Positions 24,983 through 34,956 of a stretch of 64,000 nt of DNA are shown in pieces. How positions within the stretch are numbered: the stretch's first letter is position 1; each line of letters opens with the position of its first letter. The notes below the pieces were generated by a model, which saw nothing but the letters and a program-made list of their open reading frames with translations, was not told the origin of the DNA and did no database searches. Source of the DNA: Sphingomonas naphthae (lineage in GTDB: Bacteria; Pseudomonadota; Alphaproteobacteria; Sphingomonadales; Sphingomonadaceae); assembly GCF_028607085.1 (NCBI RefSeq), contig NZ_CP117411.1:186001-250000 (forward strand), given 5' to 3'. The position numbers and the translations under genes are program-made.

Positions 24983-26115
24983 GTCTGGCCCGCCTTCAGG
25001 AAACCGTCGATCACCGCTTCCAGCGCGGGCGATTCGAGCAGGAAGCTGTCGTGGCCGAACGGCGAGGAGAGTTCAACGAAGCTCACCTGCGCGCCGGCGG
25101 CGTTCAGCGCATGGACGATCGCGCGCGATTCGCTGGTGGGATAGAGCCAGTCGGTATCGAAGCTGACGACGCAGAAGCGCGTCTTCGTGCCCTTGAAGGC
25201 GTTTGCCAGCAGCCCGCCATGCTCCTCCGCCAGATCGAAATAATCCATCGCGCGGGTGATGTAGAGGTAGGAATTGGCGTCGAAGCGATCGACGAAGCTG
25301 ATCCCCTGATGGCGCAGATAGCTTTCCACCTGGAAATCGGCGTCGAAGCCGAAGCTCTTGGCTTCCCGTTTTTGCAGGCGCCGCCCGAATTTCTCGGTGA
25401 GGCCCGCTTCCGACAGATAAGTGATGTGCGCCGCCATGCGCGCCACGGCGAGGCCGGCGGCGGGGGGATCGTCATGCTCGTAATAATTGCCGCCGCGCCA
25501 GCTGGGATCGGCCATGATCGCCTGCCGCCCCACCTCGTGAAAGGCGATGTTCTGCGCCGAATGGCGCGGCGCCGAGGCGATGACGACGGCCGAGGCCACC
25601 CGATCAGGGAAGGTGGCGGCCCATTCCAGCACCTGCATCCCGCCCATCGACCCGCCGACGACGGCGCGGAGGCGACCGATGCCGAGATGATCGACCAGCA
25701 TCGCCTGCGCGCGCACCATATCCCGCAGGGTGATGACGGGGAAGCGCATAGCGTAGGGCGCGCCGGTCGTGGGATCGATGCTGGCGGGGCCGGAGGAGCC
25801 CATGCAGGATCCCAGCACGTTGGCGCAGATCACGAAATCGCGCGCGGGGTCGATCGGCCGGCCCGGCCCCACCATCCGCGTCCACCAGCCGGGCTTGCCG
25901 GTGCGCGGGTGGGTCGAGGCGAGATGCTGGTCGCCGGTCAGCGCATGGCAGACGAGGATGGCGTTGCCGCCGTCGGCCGCGAGCGTCCCGTAGGTTTCGT
26001 AGGCGATCTCGACCGGGGCCAGGAACGCGCCACCGTCGAGCCGCAACGGGCCGGGGAGGCGCGCGGTGCGGGCGAGGCCGAAGCGGGGATCGTCGAGGGG
26101 GGCGGTGGCGGCCAT
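24979..26115 (-). CDS. metX: Homoserine O-acetyltransferase
   Basis: 378 residues. Acetylates homoserine from acetyl-CoA as the first step of methionine synthesis. Alpha/beta-hydrolase fold with nucleophile Ser156 in [14 protein letters not shown], then the Asp (FDTDWLYP, about 315) and His (PFGHDSFL, about 350) of the triad. Translated before metW. Divergent from hisC across 119 bases; no SAM riboswitch was recognised there. Confidence 0.95.
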   Translation of the reverse strand: MAATAPLDDPRFGLARTARLPGPLRLDGGAFLAPVEIAYETYGTLAADGGNAILVCHALTGDQHLASTHPRTGKPGWWTRMVGPGRPIDPARDFVICANVLGSCMGSSGPASIDPTTGAPYAMRFPVITLRDMVRAQAMLVDHLGIGRLRAVVGGSMGGMQVLEWAATFPDRVASAVVIASAPRHSAQNIAFHEVGRQAIMADPSWRGGNYYEHDDPPAAGLAVARMAAHITYLSEAGLTEKFGRRLQKREAKSFGFDADFQVESYLRHQGISFVDRFDANSYLYITRAMDYFDLAEEHGGLLANAFKGTKTRFCVVSFDTDWLYPTSESRAIVHALNAAGAQVSFVELSSPFGHDSFLLESPALEAVIDGFLKAGQT

Positions 26116-26234
26116 GGTATCGGGCGGGGCTATGGCTGGCGGGGGAGGCTGTCAATGTCGGGTGGGTTCCCGTGGATCGCTACAGGCGCTAAGGCGCGCC
26201 ACCGCACGGTGATCGTGGACAATCGAGACATTTC

Positions 26235-27329
26235 ATGACCGGACCCATCCCCAAGCCCTGGATCGACGCGATCGCCCCTTATGTGCCCGGCCGCGCCACC
26301 ACCGATGACGGGCGCAAGGTCGCCAAGATGTCGTCGAACGAAAATCCGCTGGGCACCAGCGCGCAGGCGCGCGCGGCCTTCGCGGCGGGGGCCGCCTCGC
26401 TCGATCGCTACCCCGATGCGGCGGCGACGGCGCTGCGCGAGGCGATCGCCGCCAAGCACGGTCTCGATCCGGCGCGGGTGATTCACGGCACCGGGTCGGA
26501 CGAACTGCTGCATCTGGCCGCCGGCGCGTTCGCCGGCGTGGGCGATGAGGTGCTGTACGTCCGCTACGGCTTCTCGGTCTATCCGATCGCGGCGCGGCGG
26601 GTGGGCGCGGTGCCGGTCGAGGCGCCCGACGTGGATTACGCCACCGACGTCGACAGTCTGATCGCCTGCGTCAACGACAAGACCCGCGTGGTGTTCGTCG
26701 CCAATCCGAACAACCCCACCGGCACCTTCACCCCGCGCGGCGAGATCGCCCGGCTGCACGCGGCGCTGCCGTTCGATTGCCTGCTGGTGATCGACCAGGC
26801 CTATGCCGAATATATCGGCGAGGATGACGACGACGGCGGACTGGAACTGGCGCGATCGGCGTCGAACGTGCTGGTGACGCGCACCTTCTCGAAAATCCAC
26901 GGGCTTGCCGCCGAGCGGATCGGCTGGGCTTACGGGCCGGCACCGGTGATCCTGGCGATGCACAAGATCCGCGCGCCCTTCAACGTCACCACCGCCGGGC
27001 AGATGGCGGCGATCGGCGCGCTGGAGGCCGACGATTTCGTCGCGGCATCGGCGCAGCATAACGCCCAATGGCGGGCGTGGTTCGCACGCGAGATCGAGGC
27101 GCTCGGCAATCACGGCCTGCGCGCGGTGCCGAGCCTCGCCAATTTCATCCTCGTCCTGTTCGAGGGGAAATTGACCGCCGAGCAGGCGTTCCACGGGCTG
27201 ATGGAGGCGGGCTATATCGTCCGCTGGCTGCCGGGGCAGGGGCTGGGCCATGGCCTGCGCATCACGATCGGCACCGAGGACGAGATCAAGGGCGTGGCCG
27301 CCGCGCTCCGCGCGATGGCGCAAGGCTGA
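26235..27329 (+). CDS. hisC: Histidinol-phosphate aminotransferase
   Basis: 364 residues. Transfers an amino group to imidazole acetol phosphate in histidine synthesis, and often also serves in tyrosine/phenylalanine synthesis. Motifs: [10 protein letters not shown] near residue 34, NPNNPTG about 157, DQAYAEY, and TFSKIHGLA with PLP Lys220. Its TGA overlaps the tyrA ATG by one base (TGATG). Confidence 0.95.
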   Translation: MTGPIPKPWIDAIAPYVPGRATTDDGRKVAKMSSNENPLGTSAQARAAFAAGAASLDRYPDAAATALREAIAAKHGLDPARVIHGTGSDELLHLAAGAFAGVGDEVLYVRYGFSVYPIAARRVGAVPVEAPDVDYATDVDSLIACVNDKTRVVFVANPNNPTGTFTPRGEIARLHAALPFDCLLVIDQAYAEYIGEDDDDGGLELARSASNVLVTRTFSKIHGLAAERIGWAYGPAPVILAMHKIRAPFNVTTAGQMAAIGALEADDFVAASAQHNAQWRAWFAREIEALGNHGLRAVPSLANFILVLFEGKLTAEQAFHGLMEAGYIVRWLPGQGLGHGLRITIGTEDEIKGVAAALRAMAQG

Positions 27330-28237
27330 TGCTGCCGTTCGAGCGGGTCGCCATCATCGGGCTGGGGCTGATCGGCTCCTCGATCGCGCGCGCCGTGCGG
27401 CAATATATGCCGACGGTGAAGCTGACGGCGCACGACGCCTCGGCCGAGGTGCGCGCGCGGGTCGAGGAGCTGGATTTCGTCGACGACGTGACCGACACGG
27501 CGGGCGCGGCGGTGGTGGACGCCGATCTCGTCATCCTGTGCGTGCCGGTCGGCGCGATGGGCGCGGTGGCGGCGGCGATCGCGGCGGACCTGCCGGCCGA
27601 GGCGATCGTGAGCGATGTCGGTTCGTCCAAGGCGGGCGTGGTCGAGGCGCTGGCCGCCGCGCTGCCAGGGCGTACGATCATCCCGGCGCATCCGGTGGCC
27701 GGCACCGAGAACAGCGGGCCGGACGCGGGCTTCGCCAGTCTCTTTCAGGGCCGCTGGTGCATCGTCACCCCGCCCGAGGATGCCGCCGCCGGCCCGGTGG
27801 CGCGGGTTCGCGCCTTCTGGGAAGGGCTGGGCGCGAATGTCGAGACGATGGACCCCAGGCATCACGATCTGGTGCTGGCCGTCACCAGCCACCTGCCGCA
27901 CCTGATCGCCTACACGATCGTCGGCACCGCCTCCGACATGGAGACGGTGACGCGCAGCGAGGTCATCAAATTCTCGGCCGGCGGCTTCCGCGATTTCACC
28001 CGCATCGCCGCGTCGGACCCGACGATGTGGCGCGACGTGTTTCTGGCGAACAAGGATGCGGTGCTGGAAATGCTGCAACGCTTCACCGAGGATCTGACCG
28101 CCTTGCAACGCGCGATCCGCTGGGGCGACGGGGACGCCTTGTTCGATCTGTTCACGCGAACGCGCGCGGTGCGCCGATCGATCATCGCCGAGGGGCAGGA
28201 CGACGAGCGGCCCGATTTCGGGCGGGCGCACGAGTAA
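27329..28237 (+). CDS. tyrA: Prephenate/arogenate dehydrogenase
   Basis: 302 residues. Oxidative decarboxylation of prephenate or arogenate toward tyrosine. NAD(P)-binding GLGLIGSSIARAV at about residues 8-20, then SDVGSSKAGV, PAHPVAGTENSGP with the catalytic His, and LVLAVTSHLPHLIAY. No ACT domain. Grouping with hisC is common in alphaproteobacteria because HisC-type enzymes also act on aromatic keto acids. Confidence 0.94.
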   Translation: MLPFERVAIIGLGLIGSSIARAVRQYMPTVKLTAHDASAEVRARVEELDFVDDVTDTAGAAVVDADLVILCVPVGAMGAVAAAIAADLPAEAIVSDVGSSKAGVVEALAAALPGRTIIPAHPVAGTENSGPDAGFASLFQGRWCIVTPPEDAAAGPVARVRAFWEGLGANVETMDPRHHDLVLAVTSHLPHLIAYTIVGTASDMETVTRSEVIKFSAGGFRDFTRIAASDPTMWRDVFLANKDAVLEMLQRFTEDLTALQRAIRWGDGDALFDLFTRTRAVRRSIIAEGQDDERPDFGRAHE

Positions 28238-28245
28238 GGTTTTGC

Positions 28246-28417
<172 letters not shown>

Positions 28418-28425
28418 AAAAACTT

Positions 28426-29109
28426 CTACCCGTTCAGCACGTTGATCGCCGCATGGGCCTGTGCCTCAACCGCGCGTCGGGGGAGACCGGGGGGAATGGG
28501 GTCGCCGAAGCGGAAGGTGATCGTGCCGGGGTGCTTGATCAGCCCCTTGCCCCACAGGCGGCCGCTGTCGAGCGCGACGGGCACCAGAGGCAGATCGATC
28601 GCGCGATAGAGGGCCGCGAAGCCGGAGCGGAGCGGGGGGGCTTCGCCATGGGCGACGCGAGTGCCTTCGGGAAAGAGCATGACCGCGTGGCCGCTGGCCT
28701 GCGCGGCCTTGGCGGCGGCGACCATGCGGCGGAGCGCCTTGGCCGATCCCTCGCGGTCGACGGGGATCGCTCCGTAGCGTTTCAGCGCCCAGCCGAAGAT
28801 CGGGATCAGGGTCAGCTCGCGCTTCAGCACCATCAGCGGGCCATCGAGCATGTCGGTCAGCACCAACGTCTCGAACATGGATTCATGCTTGGCGACGACG
28901 AAGGCGGGGCCGGTGGGCGGTGTGCCCTCGATCCGCAGTTCTATCCCGAGCAGTGTCCGCGCGCCGAAGCGGTAGAGGCGCGTCCAGGCCAGCGCCCACC
29001 CCCGCAGGATGCGCGGCGGCATCAGCAGCATGGGCGCCGCGATGAGGCTCATCACCGTCGTGACGGCGTAGAACAGCAAGGCGAAGACCAAAGAGCGGAC
29101 GACGACCAT
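28426..29109 (-). CDS. plsC: 1-acyl-sn-glycerol-3-phosphate acyltransferase
   Basis: 227 residues, N-terminal membrane segment. Makes phosphatidate. HESMFET holds the HX4D-like motif (KHESMFETLV, where E/T replaces the usual acidic residue spacing), FPEGTRVAHG is motif III, and VPVALDSG motif IV. Block I reads HESMFE rather than the classic NHxxxxD, so check activity. Last gene of the ftsE-ftsX-ydcF-plsC run. Confidence 0.88.
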   Translation of the reverse strand: MVVVRSLVFALLFYAVTTVMSLIAAPMLLMPPRILRGWALAWTRLYRFGARTLLGIELRIEGTPPTGPAFVVAKHESMFETLVLTDMLDGPLMVLKRELTLIPIFGWALKRYGAIPVDREGSAKALRRMVAAAKAAQASGHAVMLFPEGTRVAHGEAPPLRSGFAALYRAIDLPLVPVALDSGRLWGKGLIKHPGTITFRFGDPIPPGLPRRAVEAQAHAAINVLNG

Positions 29110-29113
29110 CGGA

Positions 29114-29641
29114 TCAATAGCCTGCCAGCGCCACGACCCGCCGCAGCAGATATTTGCTATATTCGCGGGTCAGCGCGAACAGGCCAGGCTCGCTGCGCAC
29201 CGGATCGACGATGATCGTCAGGCCGGGCGCCGCGCGGCGCAGCTCGAAATGGGAGCGCGGCATGTGCCAGTCGGTCGTGACAAGCCGCAGCGAGCGATAG
29301 CCGCGCGCCCGCGCCCACTCCGCCGTCTCGTCGGCGTTGGAGCGGGTGTCGACCGCCTCCTGCCCCAGATCGACGCAGCAGTTCACGAGCGCGTCGGGCA
29401 CGCGATATTCCACCGCCAGTTCGTGCGGCCGCACCCGCCGATCGACTCCCGACACCAGCATCCGCCGCGCCTGCTTCTGGCGCAGCAGGGTGAAGCCGCG
29501 CTCCAGCCGGCCGGCGCCGCCGGTGAGCACGACCACGCCATCGGTGATGCCGGGCTTCGGGTGGCGCGGCAGGGTGACCGCGAAGATCACGAAGCCCGCC
29601 AGCCATGCCAGCAGCAGGAAGGAGAGGAAGCGTATCAGCAT
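29114..29641 (-). CDS. YdcF-like (DUF218) membrane protein
   Basis: 175 residues with one N-terminal membrane segment and the DUF218 fold: DGVVVLTGGAGRLERG (about 35-50), MLVSGVDRR, and ETAEWARARGYRSLRLVTTDWHMPRS with the conserved His/Arg. E. coli SanA/YdcF relatives act at the envelope; substrate unknown. Four bases separate it from plsC. Confidence 0.88.
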   Translation of the reverse strand: MLIRFLSFLLLAWLAGFVIFAVTLPRHPKPGITDGVVVLTGGAGRLERGFTLLRQKQARRMLVSGVDRRVRPHELAVEYRVPDALVNCCVDLGQEAVDTRSNADETAEWARARGYRSLRLVTTDWHMPRSHFELRRAAPGLTIIVDPVRSEPGLFALTREYSKYLLRRVVALAGY

Positions 29642-29654
29642 GGGGCCGAGGCGA

Positions 29655-30587
29655 TCATGGCACGCGCGACAGGACGCGCAGCACGGTGAAGCGCGTCACC
29701 TCACGCGCCAGCAGCGCGGCGAGCGGCGGCAGGAGCAGCAGCACGATCCAGCCGAGGCCGAGGCTGGCGCTGCCCGCCAGTTCCGATCCCAGCCGCGACA
29801 CCCGCCCGCCGAGCAGCAGGATGATCGCCATCGCCGGCACCGCCCCCGCCACCGCGCCCCACAGCGCGTCATAGGAAATGCGCCGCTGGAACAGGCGCGC
29901 CACCTGCATGTCGGTCGCGCCCAGCAGGTGCAGCACGTCGATCGTGGCGGCATGGGTGTCGAGCGCGGAGCGGGTGGCGAGGATCACGACGAAGGCGGTG
30001 GCGGCGGTGGTCAGCACGACGATCGCGACCGCCAGCCACGAGAGCGATCCGATCAGCCCGGCGATCGGCGCGAGCGCGGCGGCATGGTCGTCCACCCGCG
30101 CCGAGGGGGCGACGCGCTGGACGGCGCGCGCGACGATATCGGCGCGCGCGCCGTCACCGGCCGCCAGATCCACGTCGATCAGCGCGGGCAAGGGCAGATC
30201 GCCGACCGAGGAGGCGCCGCCCAGCCACGGCTCGAGCAGCTTCGCCAGCGCGGCATCGTCGATCCGCTCGACCCGGGTGATGCCGGCCAGGCGGCGCAGT
30301 TCGGCGAGCGCGCGGTTGGTCTCGGCCTCGCGCCGGATCGGATCGGGCTGCATCACCTGGATGGTCAGCCGCCCCTCGATCGCCTCGCCCATGCCCGATG
30401 CCGCGCGCGACAGGCCGATGCCCAGCGCCGAGGCCAGCACGATCAGGAACAGCATGATCGCCACCAGCCACGGCATCGGCCCGGTGAAGCGCCCTTCCGG
30501 CAGGGGCCGCGCGGCGGCGATGCGCGCCGGGCGGGCCGCCGGGGCGCTGTCCGCGCCGGGGAGGGGGGTGGGGCCGGCCTCGCTCAT
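29655..30587 (-). CDS. ftsX: Cell division ABC transporter permease FtsX
   Basis: 310 residues. Four membrane segments: one at about 40-60, a periplasmic loop, then three at the C terminus (LAVAIVVLTTAATAFVVILATRSA and after). FtsEX couples ATP use to septal peptidoglycan hydrolases. It starts in the stop of ftsE (ATGA). Confidence 0.9.
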   Translation of the reverse strand: MSEAGPTPLPGADSAPAARPARIAAARPLPEGRFTGPMPWLVAIMLFLIVLASALGIGLSRAASGMGEAIEGRLTIQVMQPDPIRREAETNRALAELRRLAGITRVERIDDAALAKLLEPWLGGASSVGDLPLPALIDVDLAAGDGARADIVARAVQRVAPSARVDDHAAALAPIAGLIGSLSWLAVAIVVLTTAATAFVVILATRSALDTHAATIDVLHLLGATDMQVARLFQRRISYDALWGAVAGAVPAMAIILLLGGRVSRLGSELAGSASLGLGWIVLLLLPPLAALLAREVTRFTVLRVLSRVP

Positions 30588-31288
30588 CGCGCCGCCGCCA
30601 CGATGCTGGGATCGGGCATCGGCGGCCCGTCGAGCCGGCCGCGATCGAGCCGCATCGTCTTGGCGCCCACCACGGTGCGCAGCAGATGGATGTCGTGGGT
30701 GGCGACGATGATCGTCGTGCCCATGCGATTGAGCGTGTCGAACAGGGCCAGCAGCCGCTGCGCCATTTCGGGATCGACGTTGCCGGTCGGCTCGTCGGCG
30801 ATGAGCAGATCGGGCCGGGTGATGACGGCGCGGGCGATGGCGACCCGCTGCTGCTCGCCGCCCGAGAGCGTCGCGGGCCGCGCGGTGGCGCGCGCCGTGA
30901 GCCCGACCCAGCCGAGCATCTCGTTGACGAGGCGCGGCACCTCCCGCTCGCTGACCGAGGCGACGCGCAGCGGCAGCGCGATATTGTCGTAGACGGTGAG
31001 ATAGGGGACCAGCCGGAAATCCTGGAACACCACGCCGATGCGGCGGCGGAAGCCCGGCAGCCGATCGCGCGGGGCGGTGACGATATCCTCGTCGAACAGG
31101 CGGATGATGCCCCGGCTCGGCCGCTGCGCCAGATAGAGCAGCCGCAGCAGCGATGTCTTGCCCGCGCCCGATGGCCCCGTGAGGAAGGTGAAGGCGCCGC
31201 GCGGCAGCGCGAAGCTGATGTCGGACAGCGTTTCCGCGCCGGTGCCGTAGCGCAGCCCGACATTCTCGAATTGCACCACGCTCGCCAT
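30584..31288 (-). CDS. ftsE: Cell division ATP-binding protein FtsE
   Basis: 234 residues. Walker A GPSGAGKTSLLRLL (about 38-51), signature LSGGEQQRVAIARA (about 138), Walker B LLIADEPTGNVD, H-loop VATHD. Works with FtsX. ATG 31288 chosen because it begins the family (MASVVQFENV); a much longer frame upstream is an unrelated antisense region. Confidence 0.93.
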   Translation of the reverse strand: MASVVQFENVGLRYGTGAETLSDISFALPRGAFTFLTGPSGAGKTSLLRLLYLAQRPSRGIIRLFDEDIVTAPRDRLPGFRRRIGVVFQDFRLVPYLTVYDNIALPLRVASVSEREVPRLVNEMLGWVGLTARATARPATLSGGEQQRVAIARAVITRPDLLIADEPTGNVDPEMAQRLLALFDTLNRMGTTIIVATHDIHLLRTVVGAKTMRLDRGRLDGPPMPDPSIVAAAR

Positions 31289-31414
31289 CGCCGGTCCTGT
31301 GCCACAGCGTGCGCGGTGGCGGCAAGCGGGACGCGCCCATCCCCTCAAGCCTTGCGGCGGCGCGGCAGGCGTGGTTAATCGCCGCGACCGACCATCAGGA
31401 GTGCCGTTCGGCCC

Positions 31415-32224
31415 ATGATCCTCATCTGCCCGAACTGCGACACGCGCTACGAAGTGCCCGATACCGCGCTGGGCGCGACCGGCCGGCAGGTGCGCTGCGC
31501 CTCCTGCGGCCAGAGCTGGTTCGCCGCGCCCGAGGGGGCCGCGCCGCCTGCGCCCGAACCGGAGCCCGAACCCCAGCCGGCGCCCGCCCCGATCGTCGAG
31601 GAAGCGCCCACCGCCATGCCCCCGATCGGCATGGAGCCGGTGGTGGCGGAGATCGGCGGTGGACAGCCCGAGGCGGACGCCGGCCCCCAGCCGCGCAGCA
31701 TCCCGCGCATCCACCCGTCCGAATTCGACGCGCCCGTGCCCGATCCGGTGCCCGAGGATCGCATCGATCCTTTCGCCCACGAGGCGCCGTTCGCGCGCCC
31801 GCGCCGCGCCAGGGGGCTGTGGATCGCGCTGCTCGCCGTGGCGCTGCTGCTGGCGATCGGCGTGGGCGCCGCCATCGCATTGCTCGGCCCGCGCGAGGTG
31901 GCCGCCAAGCTCGGCATCGTGCCGCGCACCGTGCCGCTCGCGATCGAGATCGTGCGCGAGCCCGACTGGGCCGCCATCGCCGCCGGCAACCAGCTCGCCG
32001 CCGTCTCCGGCCGCATCGTCAACCGCACCGCCAGCGCCGAGAAGGTGCCCGACATCCGCGCGGAACTGCGCGATCGTTCGGGCCGGATCGTCTACAGCTG
32101 GACGATCGTCCACCCCGTCCGCTCGCTGCCCGCCGGCGGATCGGCTGATTTCGACGCGGCGGCGGTGGACGTGCCGCGCGGCGCCAAGGCGATCACCGCC
32201 AGCTTCGTCGGCACCGAGGACTGA
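31415..32224 (+). CDS. Zinc-ribbon membrane protein (MJ0042/DUF3426)
   Basis: 269 residues. N-terminal zinc ribbon [11 protein letters not shown]...[11 protein letters not shown] (four Cys at about 5, 8, 28, 31), a Pro/Glu-rich linker, one membrane helix (about 131-152), and a C-terminal exterior domain of the DUF3426 kind (about 165-265). Widespread in alpha- and other proteobacteria, sometimes linked to secretion or envelope; role unknown. Divergent from ftsE. Confidence 0.85.
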   Translation: MILICPNCDTRYEVPDTALGATGRQVRCASCGQSWFAAPEGAAPPAPEPEPEPQPAPAPIVEEAPTAMPPIGMEPVVAEIGGGQPEADAGPQPRSIPRIHPSEFDAPVPDPVPEDRIDPFAHEAPFARPRRARGLWIALLAVALLLAIGVGAAIALLGPREVAAKLGIVPRTVPLAIEIVREPDWAAIAAGNQLAAVSGRIVNRTASAEKVPDIRAELRDRSGRIVYSWTIVHPVRSLPAGGSADFDAAAVDVPRGAKAITASFVGTED

Positions 32225-32241
32225 CGGGCGCGGCCGGCCCC

Positions 32242-33339
32242 ATGCGGATCGGCATCCTCACGGGCGGCGGCGACGTCCCCGGCCTCAACCCCTGCATCCG
32301 CTCGGTCACGCTGTCGGCGCTCGATCTGGGCTGGCAGGTCGTCGGCTTCCGGCGCGGCTGGGAGGGGTTCCTGCGGATCGACCCCAATGATCCCGCCACG
32401 ATCGAGGCCAACAGCTGGACGCTCGATCGCGAGCGGGTGCGCGGCATCGACCGGCTCGGCGGCACCATCCTCCACACCTCCCGCGCCGATCCGCGCACCG
32501 CCGAGGACGGCGACCAGACCGCGCATGTGCTGCATGTGCTCGACCGGCTTGGCATCGACGCGCTGGTCACCTTGGGCGGGGACGGCACCCTGCGCTTCTC
32601 GGCGCATCTGGCGGCGCAGGGCTTCCCGATCATCTCCGTGCCCAAGACGATGGACAACGACGTCTACGGCACCGATTATTGCATCGGCTTCTCCACCGCG
32701 GTCAGCCGATCGGTCGCGGCGATCAACGCGCTCAGGACCACCACCGAAAGCCACGAGCGGATCGCGGTGATCGAATTGTTCGGCCGGCGCAGCGGCGAGA
32801 CGGCGTTGCTGGCGGGGTTCCTGGCGCAGGTCGATCGCACCGTGATCTCCGAAGTGCCGGTCGATCCCGCACGACTGCTGCCGCTGCTGGTCGAGGACAG
32901 AAGCTCCCGCCCTGCCAATTACGCCGTGTGCGTCATTTCGGAGGGTGCCACGATCATCGGCGAGGAGACCGCCGACGATCTCGCCTTGCCCGCGACGCAG
33001 CGCGTGCTGGCCGGCGTCGGCCATCGGCTGGCCAAGATGATCGAGGCGGGCACCGGGCAGGGCACGGTGGTGCAGGAACTGGCCTATCTGATGCGCGCGG
33101 GCGAACCCGACGCGCTCGACCGGATGGTCGGCTTCGCCTTCGGCGGCCTCGCCATCCAGCTCATCCAGCAGAAGGTGACCGGCCGGATGCTCGCGCTGAA
33201 GGGCGGCAATTACACGCATGTGCCGGCCGGCCAGATGCTGGAGGGCACCAAGTCGGTCGACGTGGCCGGCCTCTACGACGCCGAGGGCTATCGCGCGAAA
33301 TTGCAGCGGATCGAGGGGATGCCGATGTTCCTTTACTGA
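32242..33339 (+). CDS. pfkA: 6-phosphofructokinase
   Basis: 365 residues. Phosphorylates fructose 6-phosphate. GILTGGGDVPGLNP is the nucleotide loop, LGGDGTLRFS the phosphoryl-donor motif, PKTMDNDVYGTD the catalytic Asp motif (Asp about 137), and FGRRSGETA. The donor residue is Gly after GGD (as in ATP enzymes) but PKTMDND has Lys where E. coli ATP enzyme has Gly (as in PPi enzymes), so ATP or PPi dependence is uncertain. Starts 17 bases after the zinc-ribbon gene. Confidence 0.9.
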   Translation: MRIGILTGGGDVPGLNPCIRSVTLSALDLGWQVVGFRRGWEGFLRIDPNDPATIEANSWTLDRERVRGIDRLGGTILHTSRADPRTAEDGDQTAHVLHVLDRLGIDALVTLGGDGTLRFSAHLAAQGFPIISVPKTMDNDVYGTDYCIGFSTAVSRSVAAINALRTTTESHERIAVIELFGRRSGETALLAGFLAQVDRTVISEVPVDPARLLPLLVEDRSSRPANYAVCVISEGATIIGEETADDLALPATQRVLAGVGHRLAKMIEAGTGQGTVVQELAYLMRAGEPDALDRMVGFAFGGLAIQLIQQKVTGRMLALKGGNYTHVPAGQMLEGTKSVDVAGLYDAEGYRAKLQRIEGMPMFLY

Positions 33340-33430
33340 TCGCGCATTTCGGGCGTTGCATGGGGGGGCAAGCCTTGCTAGAGGCCCGCCCCTACCTGCT
33401 GCGGACCGATCCGGTCCGTGTTGCTCATGT

Positions 33431-33517
33431 GCGGTCGTGGCGGAACTGGTAGACGCGCAACGTTGAGGTCGTTGTGGCCGAAAGGTCGTGGAAGTTCGAG
33501 TCTTCTCGACCGCACCA
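33431..33517 (+). tRNA. tRNA-Leu (anticodon GAG)
   Basis: 87 bases including encoded CCA (33515-33517). Acceptor stem GCGGTCG/CGACCGC, D loop TGGCGGAACTGGTAGACGCG with the class II G pattern, anticodon stem CAACG/CGTTG around loop TTGAGGT (anticodon GAG), a long variable arm, and T loop GTTCGAGTC. The long variable arm fits Leu. Confidence 0.95.
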
Positions 33518-33519
33518 CA

Positions 33520-33540
33520 CAGCCCCGAGGGGCTGGTTCA
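33520..33540 (+). terminator. Weak terminator hairpin after tRNA-Leu
   Basis: CAGCCCC (33520-33526) pairs with GGGGCTG (33529-33535) around GA, but only GGTTC follows. Could be a processing or weak stop signal. Confidence 0.35.
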
Positions 33541-33579
33541 GGAACAGGATTTCGGCTTCGGCCGGCCCATCCGACGCCG

Positions 33580-34863
33580 TCACGCCGCCCAGGCGGCGGC
33601 ATCCCCTTCCTGCCCGATCAGCGCCAGCCCGTGGGCGATCGAGGTCAGTTCGCCGCCGCTCTCGATTCGGGCCTCGCCGAAGCGATCGGTGAAGATGCGG
33701 CGGATGCGGGGAATGAGCGAGGTGCCGCCGGTGAGGAACACGCGGTCGACCGCGTCGGGCGCGACACCCGCCGCCGCCATCGCCCGATCGACGGCCGCCT
33801 CCATCCGCGCGACATCCTCGGCGATCCAGCCCTCGAAATCGGCGCGGTCGACCTCGGCCTCGATCGTCAGGCCGCCGCCCTCGAAGCGGAAGGGCGCGGT
33901 TTCGGCGGTGGAGAGCGCGCGCTTGGTACGGCCGACGGCGTCGTAGAGCGGATAGCCCAGTTCGCGTTCGATCACCGCGATCATCCGGCCGATCGCCTCG
34001 CCATCGACCGCCGCGCGGCGCAGCCTGCCCAGTTCGGCCAGGGTGCGGGGGTTGCGCATCAGCGCGAGACGCGACCAATCGGCGAAATCGGCGAACCAGG
34101 ACCGCGGAATTTCGAGCAGTTTGTCGAACGATCGGTAGAGCCCGCCCTTGCCGAGCATCGGCAGGACGAGGCGATCCATCAGCCGATAATCCAGCCGGTC
34201 GCCGGCGATGCCGACGCCGGCATGGCCCAGCGGGACGCAGCGCGGGCCGGGCGCGCCGGCCGGGCCGATGCGGACGATCGAGAAATCGCTGGTGCCGCCG
34301 CCGAAATCCGCCACCAGCACCGTCGCCGGCTCGCTCAGCCGCGAGGCATAGGAGTAAGCGGCGCCCAGCGGCTCGTAGACATAGAGGATTTCGTCGGCCA
34401 CGCCCGCGAACATCGCGTCGTAGCGCTGGCGCGCGAGCGCCGGATCGGGCAGGCCGCCGGCATATTCCACCGGCCGCCCGACGATCAGGCGCGCAGGCTT
34501 GGCGAACGCGCCGTCCGCCCGTGCGCGCAGCCGATCGAGGAACAGCCGGCCGAGATCCTCGAAGCGGAAGCGTTTCTCGAACACGCTCGCCTGCTCGAAA
34601 CTGGCGCTGGCGGCGACCGATTTGAACGACTGGATGAAGCGGCTGTCCTCCGGATAAGCCAGATATTCGGAGATGGCCCACGGCCCCGCCTCATGCGCCA
34701 GCCCGCCGCGCACGGCCTCGTCATGCCAGAAGCACAGGGCCGAGCGGAACACCGGCTCGGTGCCCGCCGGTCCCTCGATCGCGACGAGACCCGACCCGCC
34801 GCCCGATCCCGCCGCGATCACCGTGTTGGTCGTGCCGAAGTCGAGGCCGATGACATTGTCCAT
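33580..34863 (-). CDS. yegD: Hsp70-family chaperone-like protein (YegD type)
   Basis: 427 residues, an actin-like ATPase. IGLDFGTTNTVIAA (phosphate 1, residues 5-18), VADFGGGTSDFSIV (phosphate 2, about 198) and VFLTGGTSLIPRI (adenosine motif, about 372) are all present; the substrate-binding domain of DnaK is missing. YegD is a putative chaperone of unknown client. Convergent with the tRNA and separated from the next gene divergently. Confidence 0.9.
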   Translation of the reverse strand: MDNVIGLDFGTTNTVIAAGSGGGSGLVAIEGPAGTEPVFRSALCFWHDEAVRGGLAHEAGPWAISEYLAYPEDSRFIQSFKSVAASASFEQASVFEKRFRFEDLGRLFLDRLRARADGAFAKPARLIVGRPVEYAGGLPDPALARQRYDAMFAGVADEILYVYEPLGAAYSYASRLSEPATVLVADFGGGTSDFSIVRIGPAGAPGPRCVPLGHAGVGIAGDRLDYRLMDRLVLPMLGKGGLYRSFDKLLEIPRSWFADFADWSRLALMRNPRTLAELGRLRRAAVDGEAIGRMIAVIERELGYPLYDAVGRTKRALSTAETAPFRFEGGGLTIEAEVDRADFEGWIAEDVARMEAAVDRAMAAAGVAPDAVDRVFLTGGTSLIPRIRRIFTDRFGEARIESGGELTSIAHGLALIGQEGDAAAWAA

Positions 34864-34956
34864 GGCCGCCGCCTAACCGCGCCCGCACCGGATCGTCCAG
34901 CCGTCATTCGGCCGGCCCGGCTTGAATAAGCCCCGTGGCTGTGTTTCGGCGGGGGC

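Noticed and set aside
26116-26234. SAM-II type riboswitch upstream of metX
   Set aside because: The metX leader has a small GC hairpin but none of the conserved SAM-II or SAM/SAH boxes.
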